27,048 bases of DNA from RFPI01 sp964470195 (GTDB lineage: Bacteria > Pseudomonadota > Gammaproteobacteria > Burkholderiales > Methylophilaceae). The translations under genes and the position numbers were made by a program. Where the stretch lies: positions 1-27,048 of the forward strand of contig CAYYBG010000028.1 of NCBI GenBank assembly GCA_964470195.1. Direction: 5' to 3'. Below, in pieces: positions 7,293 to 14,995 of this stretch; position 1 is the first letter of the stretch, and every line of letters starts with the position of its first letter. The notes beneath the pieces were generated by a model. The model was not told the DNA's origin and ran no database searches. It worked only from the letters and a program-made list of their open reading frames with translations.

Positions 7293-8225
7293 ATGAAATC
7301 CCAAGCTATGCTAGCAAATACAAATCTATCGCATTACATCACTGGACTCGCGCGCGTGGAAGATCAGCCTGATGCTGGGCCGATTCGCTGTTCACGATTC
7401 ATCAAAAGTTGGGCAATCGCATTACTGATCGCTTGCAGTTGCCTGTCCCTGCGCGTAATGGCGGATACTCCAAATACAGAAGATCCTGAGCAGCCTAGCT
7501 CTCAGTTGACGCGTTATGGGCAGACGATGGTGATTAATATCCATGGCAAAATTTCTAGACTTTTATTGGATAAGATTAGAAAAACCACTCAGCGCTTGCC
7601 GGTTGAGAATCGTTTTCCGCCAAGTTTAGTCGTGACTTTGGATAGTCTAGGTGGCGATGGTGAGGCGGCTATTGAAATTGGCAGATTGTTGCGTAACTAC
7701 AATGCCCATATATTTGTGACCAATCGTTGCGGTAGCGCCTGCGTATTTATTTATGCCGGTGGGGCTTTTCGCGCTGCCATACCCAATTCTATAGGCATCC
7801 ATCAACCGCGAGTCACCATTAGCGACAATAACGCTAGAATATTGAAAGAGTTAGATGTGAATAAAAACGAAGTGGCGCAAACCATGTTGAATAATTTCGA
7901 TAACAAAGCCAATGAATACTTTATTGCCATGGGCATAGGCAATGGCTTTTATGAGCGTGTGCAGAGTCAGAAAACAAAAGAGCTTTATTGGTTAGACGAG
8001 AAAGAAATCGAAAAATATCAACTCAGTGGCTACACCGCTGAAACGCTCAATGCAGTCACCAACGATTTGAACTTAAAAAATAATAACAATCCTGATAAAA
8101 ATAAAACTATCTTGAATAGTCAGAATGTTCTTAAAGATTGTGTTTATTATAAGAATGAGCCTAGTAACTTTCTTAAATGTTACGTCAAGGTGATGGGCTC
8201 AAATTACAAACTCACTAATGAATAG
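7293..8225 (+). CDS. ClpP/crotonase-fold periplasmic or membrane-anchored protein (COG3904-like)
   Basis: A 310-residue protein. A cytoplasmic leader is followed by a hydrophobic segment about 36-56 (SWAIALLIACSCLSL), which may be a signal anchor or a late signal peptide. About residues 78-240 look like a ClpP-type serine protease fold: an oxyanion/beta-strand region VVTLDSLGGDGEAAIEIGRLL (about 113-133), S148 in CGSACVFIYAGG as candidate nucleophile, and H170 in SIGIHQPR as candidate base. This layout is that of the predicted periplasmic ClpP-like proteins. The C-terminal ~80 residues are Asn/Lys-rich and end with two more cysteines. Proteolytic activity is inferred, not certain. The ATG at 7308 is an alternative start. 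It is divergent from the phosphodiesterase and overlaps the next gene tail to tail by 11 bp. Confidence 0.72.
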   Translation: MKSQAMLANTNLSHYITGLARVEDQPDAGPIRCSRFIKSWAIALLIACSCLSLRVMADTPNTEDPEQPSSQLTRYGQTMVINIHGKISRLLLDKIRKTTQRLPVENRFPPSLVVTLDSLGGDGEAAIEIGRLLRNYNAHIFVTNRCGSACVFIYAGGAFRAAIPNSIGIHQPRVTISDNNARILKELDVNKNEVAQTMLNNFDNKANEYFIAMGIGNGFYERVQSQKTKELYWLDEKEIEKYQLSGYTAETLNAVTNDLNLKNNNNPDKNKTILNSQNVLKDCVYYKNEPSNFLKCYVKVMGSNYKLTNE

Positions 8226-8763
8226 TGCGGGTGATATTTTCCAACTCTTCAGGGAAGTCTTCAAAGTCGGGGGATTTGCTTGATAGTGTGTTGACTCTGG
8301 AATCAGGGAATACTTTTAGATCCCATTGGGCTGCGCGGTATAACTGAATCAGACCTTCAATATAGCTATTTAACTGCTCTATACCCATCTTAATGGTAGC
8401 AACGCCAGTAACGCCCCACTTGAAAGTCAGCAAATAGTCCTTTTGTTGATGGCTCATATCAATCTTCAACAATAAACCTGTCTCACCTGCACTGCTAAAA
8501 TCCACTGTGGCATCGTGCTTAGTTTTTTCTTCTGCATGTGCTTCGGCTTGTTTATCCGTGTCGTTTAGTGGGTGTATCTCGTTGACGATTTCTTGCTGCT
8601 CTTGCATTTCAGGCAGCCATTTAACCAGCACCGCAATCATACGATTGGCCAGTCTTTGCGTTAGCCAAAGACTAATCACTTTACCCGCGTCGTTCTGGAT
8701 AGCGACTTCAATTCTATCTTCGCGCTGGTTATAGCGCTGAGAGATTTTTTGAATATTAAACAT
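8215..8763 (-). CDS. Conserved-looking protein of unknown function, 182 aa
   Basis: I do not recognise this family with confidence. The start at ATG 8763 is chosen because GGAAG lies seven bases upstream; a TTG 15 bases earlier would place that ribosome site inside the gene. The N-terminal half has a compact motif (ISQRYNQREDRI, then SLWLTQRLANRMI and VKWLPE) that looks like a folded small domain. The middle (about 55-85) is acidic and low in complexity. The C-terminal half (LLLKIDMSHQ, TFKWG, QLNSYIEGLIQLYRAAQWDL) looks like alternating strands and a helix. It has no signal peptide or TM segment. Its 3' end overlaps the convergent ClpP-fold gene by 11 bp. Confidence 0.6.
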   Translation of the reverse strand: MFNIQKISQRYNQREDRIEVAIQNDAGKVISLWLTQRLANRMIAVLVKWLPEMQEQQEIVNEIHPLNDTDKQAEAHAEEKTKHDATVDFSSAGETGLLLKIDMSHQQKDYLLTFKWGVTGVATIKMGIEQLNSYIEGLIQLYRAAQWDLKVFPDSRVNTLSSKSPDFEDFPEELENITRTIH

Positions 8764-8962
8764 CTTACAGCTTCCCAATAGTGATTGATTAACTGGTCTT
8801 CAATACGTCCAATGTATTGTATATATTTCAACTATAGAATTTTATACAAGTTTTAGACGCACCGATATAGTAAATGCAAAAAATTTAGAAAAAAGTCTGC
8901 AAACTAGAGTAGCCGCAAGGCCGCAGATTTCCTCAGCGCAAAAGCGAGGAATGATTAAGGAA

Positions 8963-9181
8963 TTATTTCAACAGCTCTGTGACATGCACATTAAGTGCTT
9001 TAGCAATAGATAGAATCACCAATAGAGATGGATTGGCAATTGCTCGCTCAATTTGGCTCGCATAAGTTCTATCAATGCCTACTATTTCAGAGAATTCTTG
9101 TTGAGATAGTTTCTTTTGCTTACGCAATGCTCGAACTTTCTGAGCAAAATTTAAAACCGCTTCAGGATGTTTTGTTGCCAT
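8963..9181 (-). CDS. Small XRE-family helix-turn-helix regulator
   Basis: A 72-residue protein that is essentially one HTH_3/Cro-CI domain: FAQKVRALRKQKKLSQQEFSEIVGIDRTYASQIERAIANP, then ILSIAKALNVHVTELL. Start is ATG 9181. With no extra domain it probably acts as a simple dimeric repressor or activator. It is transcribed divergently from the TonB receptor cassette, and the spacer between them contains repeated GTTAATC elements, so local control of both units is a reasonable inference. Confidence 0.88.
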   Translation of the reverse strand: MATKHPEAVLNFAQKVRALRKQKKLSQQEFSEIVGIDRTYASQIERAIANPSLLVILSIAKALNVHVTELLK

Positions 9182-9205
9182 ATTTAACTACCAATCAAAC
9201 AAAAA

Positions 9206-9272
9206 GATTAACACGGGGGCAAATTTAATCTGTTAATCAAATTAAGTTAATCAGCAAAAACCTATATATAAT
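9206..9272 (+). promoter_or_regulatory. Promoter and candidate XRE operators of the TonB/YfiR/kinase cassette
   Basis: GTTAATCA occurs at 9232-9239 and 9246-9253 (14-bp period), and its inverse GATTAAC at 9206-9212. A perfect -10 hexamer TATAAT lies at 9267-9272, inside an inverted repeat CCTAT/ATAGG. The second GTTAATCA falls where a -35 box would be. A regulator bound there would block or replace -35 recognition. The neighbouring XRE protein is the obvious candidate, by position only. Confidence 0.5.
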
Positions 9273-9319
9273 AGGGTTTATCCTATTTAAATTTAAATAT
9301 TATCTTAATAAAATTCCCC

Positions 9320-11250
9320 ATGAAAAATCTGACAATCATTGTATTTATTTCTATTTTACATTCCACTGCGATTGCCCAAGATAACACAGATGACCTATCA
9401 AAATTGACTAACCTTCTCAATACTAAAATCAATGGCGCAAGTAGATTTGATCAAAATCTTTATGAAATTAATGGTTCTGCTAATGTAATTGATTTCAATA
9501 ATATTCGTCAGTTTGGTTTTAGAAACCCCGCTGAAGCATTGCAATCCTTTGCTGGTAACTATTTATCCTATGAAAGAGATTATCGCTATATGGGGGTTAA
9601 AGGAATCGCTAGGCCGGGCGATTTCAATTCCAGAATTTTATTGTTAGTGATGGAATTCGCTTAAATGATCAGTTGTATGACGCAGCGCTGATTGGTAATG
9701 AATCCCAAATCGATATTGATTGGATCAAGAAAATTGAGTTTGTCAGCAGCCCTGGCTCGGCACAGTTTGGCGCCAATGCCATCTTAGGCGCGGCTAATAT
9801 GGTGAATTTTACTGGCGCGGACATCAAAGGTACGCAATTAAAATACACGCGTGAAAGTGTGCAAGGCAATAAGCTAACGGTATTGCATGGCAACACTTTT
9901 AATGAACATGACGACTATCTGTTTGCACTCACTGCCTATGAAAACCCTGGTGGCAATTTTTATATGCGCCAATATGACCAAGCACAGAATAATGATGGCG
10001 TTGCACGAGGTGCCGATGATGAACGCTATATCAAAGGCTACTTTAAACTTGCGTTTGATAATTGGTTGCTGAACGCTGGAATTTCAAGTAGAAGCAAAAC
10101 GCTACCAACCGCTTACTGGGGAAGCCAATTTAATTCGTCTAATACTGTCAGTCGAGATAACAGCTATTTTATTAATCTCACTCATCAAGGCAATTTAGCT
10201 GAGCATATTCAAAGCAAGTTTATGCTTAGGGCTGGCGGTTATCTGTATAACGGAAAATTTGATAATGGTTTTCAACCTAACCAATCAGAATCAGAGTGGT
10301 ATGGGGCGGATTATGAAATCAAATTATTACATCAAGCGCACCAGGTCGCGCTAGGCATAGAAACTCAATACAACCAGCAACTGCGTCAAAAAGAAGCCTA
10401 TTTAGAGATTAAAGAGATTGATAATCGCTATTTGAATTACAGTTTGTATGCAGAAGATATATGGAAGATTTCGCCTGCCAATACCTTACAAACTGGCATA
10501 CGCTTTGACCGCATTAATTTACGCACGGCAGTCTCGCCTAAAATTGCCTTGAGCCATCGCTTTAATGAAACCGCTAGCATCAAATTTCTCTACAGCCGTG
10601 CCTTCAGAGCCCCTAATAGCTACGAGTTATTGAATACCAGAGAAAATTTATTGAATAGGACTTTTAATTCACAAGTTTTGAATAATGAGTATATTGATTC
10701 GCATGAAATCATCTGGCAGCAGGTTAGCTCGCAATATCATGTAATTTCTGCCAATCTTTTTCATAGAAAAATTCATGATCTGATTTATCAAGATCTTGAT
10801 GAACAAAAAAATTATGCCTTTACCAATGGCAATAGCACCTACACCAACGGATTAAGCATAGAGAGTAATTATTTAACAGATGATGTATCTGTTAGAAGCA
10901 ATATCACCTTACAAAAATCCACTCAAGATGGCAATCAAATTACTCACTCACCCAATGTATTAGCCAAATTTTTGGCTACTAAGCATATCCCTAGCATCAA
11001 TTTAGATATCAGTCTGAATTTGCAATATAACGCCAGATCAAGATACCACCTACAAGAAAACACGGCCTCATACAGTATTAGCAATCTAATTTTTAGCACC
11101 CATGAAGCTAGTAAATTTGGCAAAGGTTATATTGGCGTTTATAATCTGTTTGATAAGAAGTATTACACGCCAGCGTCTGACGCCATTAGAGATAGTTATC
11201 TTGTCCAAGATGGTCGTCAGTTTAGATTGTACTGGGAGTATGGATTTTGA
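9320..11250 (+). pseudogene. TonB-dependent outer-membrane receptor, frameshifted
   Basis: The reading frame starts at ATG 9320 with a signal peptide (cleavage near AIAQ-D) and a plug domain beginning LLNTKINGASRF...NVIDFNNIRQFGFRNPAEALQSFAG. At about 9634-9650 one base appears to be missing. The frame reads RILLLVMEFA and stops at 9662-9664, whereas the next frame carries on as DGIRLNDQLYDA, the expected LLLVDGIRLND plug motif. Restoring one base gives about 643 residues, normal for the family. The second part (9673 on) completes the plug (SSPGSAQFGANAILGAANMV) and a 22-strand-type barrel ending YWEYGF. No canonical TonB box is obvious. There is no long homopolymer at the break, so a mutation or a sequencing error is more likely than phase variation. 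It overlaps the yfiR-like gene. Confidence 0.85.
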
Positions 11251-11771
11251 GAAGAACTGGCGTCGCAGTAGCGATCATGATGGCAGCTTGCTATGTATGC
11301 CTATGTATGCAAAATACATTTGCCAATCCTAGCAGAGAGTTAGCTATTAATATCGCCATCGAAATGACACCGTTTTTTTCATTTGAAAGCGCCAATCAAA
11401 GCAATATATTTTGCTTATTAACCCCTCAGCCACTCAGCAAAAATGAACTGAACACTTACAGCAGCAAAGCGGAAAAACTATCCCCCTCGCTTAAATTTGA
11501 AGTCATTCATAATGTCAAACTGAGCAATGATTGTCAGTTTGTATTTGTTGATAATCAGGATAATTTATTTGTACAAAAGTCATTACCATTTATCAATAAA
11601 CAAAGCATGATTATTGGTCTTAACGAAGATATTATTTATCAATCTGGACATGTTGCACTGATACGCGTAGGCAATCGTTTTACCATTAATATTAATAAAA
11701 AAAATATGTTACAAGCCAATATTCGACCCAGCGCACAGATTTTGAGTTTGGCAAAAATTCTTATTGAATAA
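11247..11771 (+). CDS. YfiR-like (DUF4154) periplasmic protein
   Basis: A 174-residue protein. The start is TTG at 11247, overlapping the receptor TGA, with GGGAG eight bases upstream. It gives a signal peptide with an Arg-Arg start and cleavage near TFA-NP. The mature part matches the YfiR/DUF4154 pattern: IFCLLTPQPL (C56), DCQFVFVDN (C96, the likely disulfide partner), MIIGLNEDIIYQSGHVALI, then FTININKKNMLQANIRPSAQ and LSLAKI at the end. In Pseudomonas, YfiR binds the periplasmic domain of the diguanylate cyclase YfiN and holds it off. Here the next gene encodes a kinase with a CHASE8-like domain, so YfiR probably modulates that kinase (inference). Confidence 0.82.
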   Translation: MRRTGVAVAIMMAACYVCLCMQNTFANPSRELAINIAIEMTPFFSFESANQSNIFCLLTPQPLSKNELNTYSSKAEKLSPSLKFEVIHNVKLSNDCQFVFVDNQDNLFVQKSLPFINKQSMIIGLNEDIIYQSGHVALIRVGNRFTININKKNMLQANIRPSAQILSLAKILIE

Positions 11772-11781
11772 GGCCATATTG

Positions 11782-12975
11782 ATGAATCTAATTCAATTTA
11801 TTCAAGATAATAGCCAACTGCATAGACGTGCAATGATTACCCTAGTGATGCTGGGATTGCTAGCTATTACTGTATTCAGATATGTTGGCTCTGAGTTAGA
11901 TTTAAATCAAAAGATTATCAATGAATCCAGCATTGTCACCAGCAATATTTCTGCATCTATATTATTCAAAGATAGCGAAGAAATTCGTCGTATTCATGAG
12001 TCAATCTTGTTTAGCAAAGAGATCGTACTCAGTTGTTTGTATGACAAAGAAAATAAATTAATTTCTATTGTTCAGAACAAAAATTCACGAGCTAAAAATT
12101 ATTGTGGCTATGCTAAAGATAGCAGTCCGATGATTTTTCTTTATAAAACAGATATTCAATTCAAAAACAATCCCATAGGCTCGATAGAAATATTTGTTAC
12201 CCGCCAAGAGATTATCTACGAGAGCATTATTTTCTTTATGGCCGCCTCATTTATTGCTTTGTTAATTTGGCTGATTAATGACTTCTCTATCAAAAGACTG
12301 AGTGTTGAATTGAAGTCTTACGAATCGCAATTACAAGAATTAATTTCTAGGCGCGACAATATTATTCAAGATGAGCATAGAAGAATTGCTATAGAGATTC
12401 ATGATCAGATTGGTCAATTACTTTCTAGCGCAAACTTTAATATTCGCTACTTACGCAACGCAAACAACAGCATACAGATTAATGAACTGCTTGATAATAC
12501 AGAAAATATTCTTAATCAAGTATATGCAGGCATTAAAAATATCTCTAAAGAACTACATCCCTCAGTGCTTGATTTTGGCATACAAGCGGCTATTGAATGG
12601 TTAGCAGAAAATCGACTCACCCCACAACAAATCGAATGGAAAATTAAAAGGAATCAAGGTTTTAGAAAAATTAACGATAATTTATCTATTGTACTTTTTA
12701 AAATTACTCAAGAAGCTTTCACGAATATTCTGCGTCACTCGCATGCAACATTTGTCAGTATTCAGTTACACTCCAGTCAGAAAGTTATAAAATTGGAAAT
12801 TAAAGATAACGGTATAGGTATTGCCAAGCAAAGCATGAGAAAGGGAAAGTCTCTTGGTCTGATAGGCATTGCTGAACGCGCCAAAGCGGTTGGTGGCAAG
12901 GCGGAAATTACTGCCGACCGTTCTGGTACCACCCTACTCATCAGCTTACCCAGTCAGGAAAATGAACATGTCTGA
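11782..12975 (+). CDS. NarX/NarL-type sensor histidine kinase with CHASE8-like periplasmic domain
   Basis: A 397-residue protein. ATG 11782 is preferred because AAGG lies eight bases upstream; a TTG at 11764 is less likely. TM1 is about 18-34 and TM2 about 148-166. Between them is a ~110-residue domain (SSIVTSNISASILFKDSEEI, HESILFSKEIVLSCLYDKEN) that matches the CHASE8 pattern found in YfiN/TpbB. A short coiled coil leads to HisKA_3 with H207 (RRIAIEIHDQIGQ). An HATPase_c domain follows with N315 (EAFTNILRHSHA), the DNGIGI box at 342-347 and the GLIGIAERA G2 box. It should autophosphorylate and pass phosphate to the response regulator overlapping its 3' end. Confidence 0.9.
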   Translation: MNLIQFIQDNSQLHRRAMITLVMLGLLAITVFRYVGSELDLNQKIINESSIVTSNISASILFKDSEEIRRIHESILFSKEIVLSCLYDKENKLISIVQNKNSRAKNYCGYAKDSSPMIFLYKTDIQFKNNPIGSIEIFVTRQEIIYESIIFFMAASFIALLIWLINDFSIKRLSVELKSYESQLQELISRRDNIIQDEHRRIAIEIHDQIGQLLSSANFNIRYLRNANNSIQINELLDNTENILNQVYAGIKNISKELHPSVLDFGIQAAIEWLAENRLTPQQIEWKIKRNQGFRKINDNLSIVLFKITQEAFTNILRHSHATFVSIQLHSSQKVIKLEIKDNGIGIAKQSMRKGKSLGLIGIAERAKAVGGKAEITADRSGTTLLISLPSQENEHV

Positions 12976-13594
12976 ACATATCAATATCATCGTGGCTGAT
13001 GATCACGCATTATTTAGGACAGGCCTAATCCGTCTGCTCAACAACCTTCCCGGAATGCAGGTGATTGCCGAGGCAAGTGATGGTGATCAGGCGCTGGAAT
13101 TAGCTAAATCACGCTCTGCTGACCTGCTTACTTTGGATTTAAACATGCCCGGCATTACTGATATGTCGCTGATTAAAGAGCTAAAAAAAATTCAACCGCA
13201 AATGCTGATTCTTGTAGTCAGCATGCATGATGAAAGTTTCTTAGTCAGACAAGCGTTAAAAAATGGCGCCAATGGCTATATCACCAAGAATTGTAGCGAG
13301 CAGGAATTAGAATCGGTAATTAAGACCATCTTACGCAATGGTCGCTATATTGCTCCAGAAATTGCTGATAGTTTAATTTTTGAAGAAGATGCTAAAGGTT
13401 CATCTTCTCTCACTGGCAGAGAGATTCAAATTTTGCGCATGATTACACAAAGTGGATTATCGCTAGTAGAAATCGCCAAGAATCTTAAATTAAGCCCAAA
13501 GACTGTAACCTCCCACAAAGCCAATATCATGGCTAAACTCAATGCCAAAAGTAATTTAGATTTAATCAAAAAGGCACAATCTATTCTGAAATAA
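12968..13594 (+). CDS. NarL/FixJ-family response regulator
   Basis: A 208-residue protein. ATG 12968 lies eight bases after AGGA; the ATG two codons earlier is too close to it. The receiver domain (1-120) has the acidic pair D11-D12, phosphoacceptor D57 (LTLDLNMPG), S85 and K107 (YITKN). The LuxR-type HTH is about 146-203 (LTGREIQILRMI, LSLVEIAKNLKLSPKTVTSH, IMAKLNAKSNLDLI). It overlaps the kinase gene by eight bases, so they are cognate partners. Targets are not evident here. A rho-independent terminator follows directly. Confidence 0.94.
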   Translation: MSEHINIIVADDHALFRTGLIRLLNNLPGMQVIAEASDGDQALELAKSRSADLLTLDLNMPGITDMSLIKELKKIQPQMLILVVSMHDESFLVRQALKNGANGYITKNCSEQELESVIKTILRNGRYIAPEIADSLIFEEDAKGSSSLTGREIQILRMITQSGLSLVEIAKNLKLSPKTVTSHKANIMAKLNAKSNLDLIKKAQSILK

Positions 13595-13596
13595 AA

Positions 13597-13625
13597 AAAC
13601 CGCTAGCTGATGCATAGCGGTTTTT
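13597..13625. terminator. Bidirectional rho-independent terminator
   Basis: The stem AAACCGCTA (13597-13605) pairs with TAGCGGTTT (13615-13623) around a 9-nt loop. T-runs follow on one strand and A-runs precede it on the other. It can end the response-regulator transcript (+) and the secG/tRNA transcript (-). Confidence 0.88.
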
Positions 13626-13629
13626 ATAT

Positions 13630-13714
13630 TGGTGCCGACGGCGAGACTCGAACTCGCACGACTTTCGTCACTACCCCCTCAAGATAGCGTGTCTACCAAT
13701 TTCACCACGTCGGC
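13630..13714 (-). tRNA. tRNA-Leu(GAG)
   Basis: On the minus strand the acceptor GCCGACG (from 13714) pairs with CGTCGGC, followed by discriminator A and an encoded CCA (13632-13630). The D-arm has the usual AAATTGGTAGAC. The anticodon stem is CTATC/GGTAG with loop TTGAGGG, giving anticodon GAG. A long variable arm and the T-loop GTTCGAGTC mark a class II leucine tRNA. It lies just downstream of secG, a common betaproteobacterial arrangement. Confidence 0.96.
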
Positions 13715-13730
13715 GGATTGAGGTCTCATA

Positions 13731-14066
13731 TTAGTTGCTAGGCACTTCCGGTGCAGCTGGCGCAGCCGGCGCTGGCTTCACTGGCTGACTGGTGTTGGCG
13801 CTAGGCGCTTGTTTAACCACACTGCTTAAGCCCGCGCTATGGCTGGATAAGTATGCCAATAAAATACTAGTGACAAAAAATACGGCCACCGCAATCGCGG
13901 TTGCGCGACTGAGAAAATTTGCTGAGCCACTCACCCCGAACAAGCTGCCAGAAGTGCCGCTACCAAAAGCAGCGCCCATATCAGCGCCCTTGCCGTGTTG
14001 TAACAGCACCAACCCTATCACCGCCAAAGCAGCTAATACGTGAATAATTAATACTAAAGTTTCCAT
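13731..14066 (-). CDS. secG: Protein translocase subunit SecG
   Basis: A 111-residue inner-membrane protein of the SecYEG channel. It has the family's two TM helices (LVLIIHVLAALAVIGLVLLQ and ATAIAVAVFFVTSILLAYL). Between them is the conserved cytoplasmic loop QHGKGADMGAAFGSGTSGSLFG. The C terminus is an Ala/Pro-rich tail (about 90-111) of no set function, common in this group. It lies 67 bp downstream of tpiA and just upstream of tRNA-Leu, probably all in one transcript. Confidence 0.97.
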   Translation of the reverse strand: METLVLIIHVLAALAVIGLVLLQHGKGADMGAAFGSGTSGSLFGVSGSANFLSRATAIAVAVFFVTSILLAYLSSHSAGLSSVVKQAPSANTSQPVKPAPAAPAAPEVPSN

Positions 14067-14133
14067 GATTTCCTCTCAGATTGGATCTTTTCAGATTTGC
14101 GACTGGTGCCATTAACCACTAGTCAGATAAAAA

Positions 14134-14901
14134 CTATGCGCCTACAAGCGCATTGGCCGCCTGACAAATCGCGCTAAATTGTTCTATATTCAGCGAGCAC
14201 TTTCCTACCAAAGCACCATCGACATCAGGCATAGCCATCAATTTTGCAGCATTTGATGGGTTTACGCTACCCCCATAAATAATGCGCATCTGCTCCGCCG
14301 CAGCGGCATCTGATTGCGCCACGCGCTGACGAATAAATTCGTGCATACTCTGCGCTTGTTCAGGTGTCGCACTTAGCCCAGTGCCTATCGCCCAAATCGG
14401 CTCATACGACACGATACTATTGGCAAACACTGCCCCGCCACGCGACTGCAACAGATAATCCAGTTGTTCCGCAATCACTCTTTGCATCACACCAGACTCG
14501 CGCTCTTGTAAGGTTTCGCCTACACACAAGATAGGGGTAAGCGCGTGGGCTTGCGCGATAATAAATTTGTCGGCAATGTTCTCGCCGCTCTCACAATAGG
14601 CCGTGCTGCGCTCAGAATGCCCCAAAATCACAAAACGGCTGGCGAAATCGCGCAACATAGCAGCACTCACTTCGCCGGTATAAGCACCTTGTTCAAACTT
14701 GGCTAAGTTCTGCGCGCCCCAAGCGATATTGCTGTGCTGCAATAGTTGTTGCGCTTGCGCCAAATAAGGATATGGCACGCACACCACAAACTCTGCCTGG
14801 GTCAACCCACTCAGCTGCTGCACAAAGCCTTGCAGCAAGCGCTGATTGGTGCTCAACAAGCCATGCATTTTCCAGTTGGCGACGACAATTTTACGGCGCA
14901 T
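14134..14901 (-). CDS. tpiA: Triose-phosphate isomerase
   Basis: The 255-residue enzyme interconverts dihydroxyacetone phosphate and glyceraldehyde 3-phosphate in glycolysis and gluconeogenesis. Active-site residues are all visible: N9 and K11 (ANWKMHG), H95 (ILGHSERS) and E167 (SYEPIWAIGTG). The phosphate-binding IIYGGSVNPSNA and the C-terminal GALVGKCSL follow (family usually GALVGGASL). ATG 14901 is chosen because AAGGA lies nine bases upstream; an in-frame TTG at 14910 would abut that ribosome site. It heads the tpiA-secG-tRNA-Leu unit, and recJ lies 94 bp upstream on the same strand. Confidence 0.98.
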   Translation of the reverse strand: MRRKIVVANWKMHGLLSTNQRLLQGFVQQLSGLTQAEFVVCVPYPYLAQAQQLLQHSNIAWGAQNLAKFEQGAYTGEVSAAMLRDFASRFVILGHSERSTAYCESGENIADKFIIAQAHALTPILCVGETLQERESGVMQRVIAEQLDYLLQSRGGAVFANSIVSYEPIWAIGTGLSATPEQAQSMHEFIRQRVAQSDAAAAEQMRIIYGGSVNPSNAAKLMAMPDVDGALVGKCSLNIEQFSAICQAANALVGA

Positions 14902-14995
14902 CAGCAACAATCCTTTTTAAAGAGGCGGCATTCTACTAGCACACCCAAGCTTAGGCAATGATATAAAGCGCTTAAGCAATAGCATCAAAGCTGCG

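Noticed and set aside
8929..8951. Hairpin TTCCTC/GAGGAA after the XRE gene as a terminator
   Set aside because: No T-run follows on the minus strand, so it does not look rho-independent.
9673..11250. Second receptor frame as a separate gene starting at 9673
   Set aside because: It lacks a signal peptide and starts in mid-plug; it continues the 9320 frame after one missing base.
13597..13625. tRNA-linked att site for an integrative element
   Set aside because: The structure is a normal terminator, and no duplicated tRNA 3' end or integrase was seen in the window.
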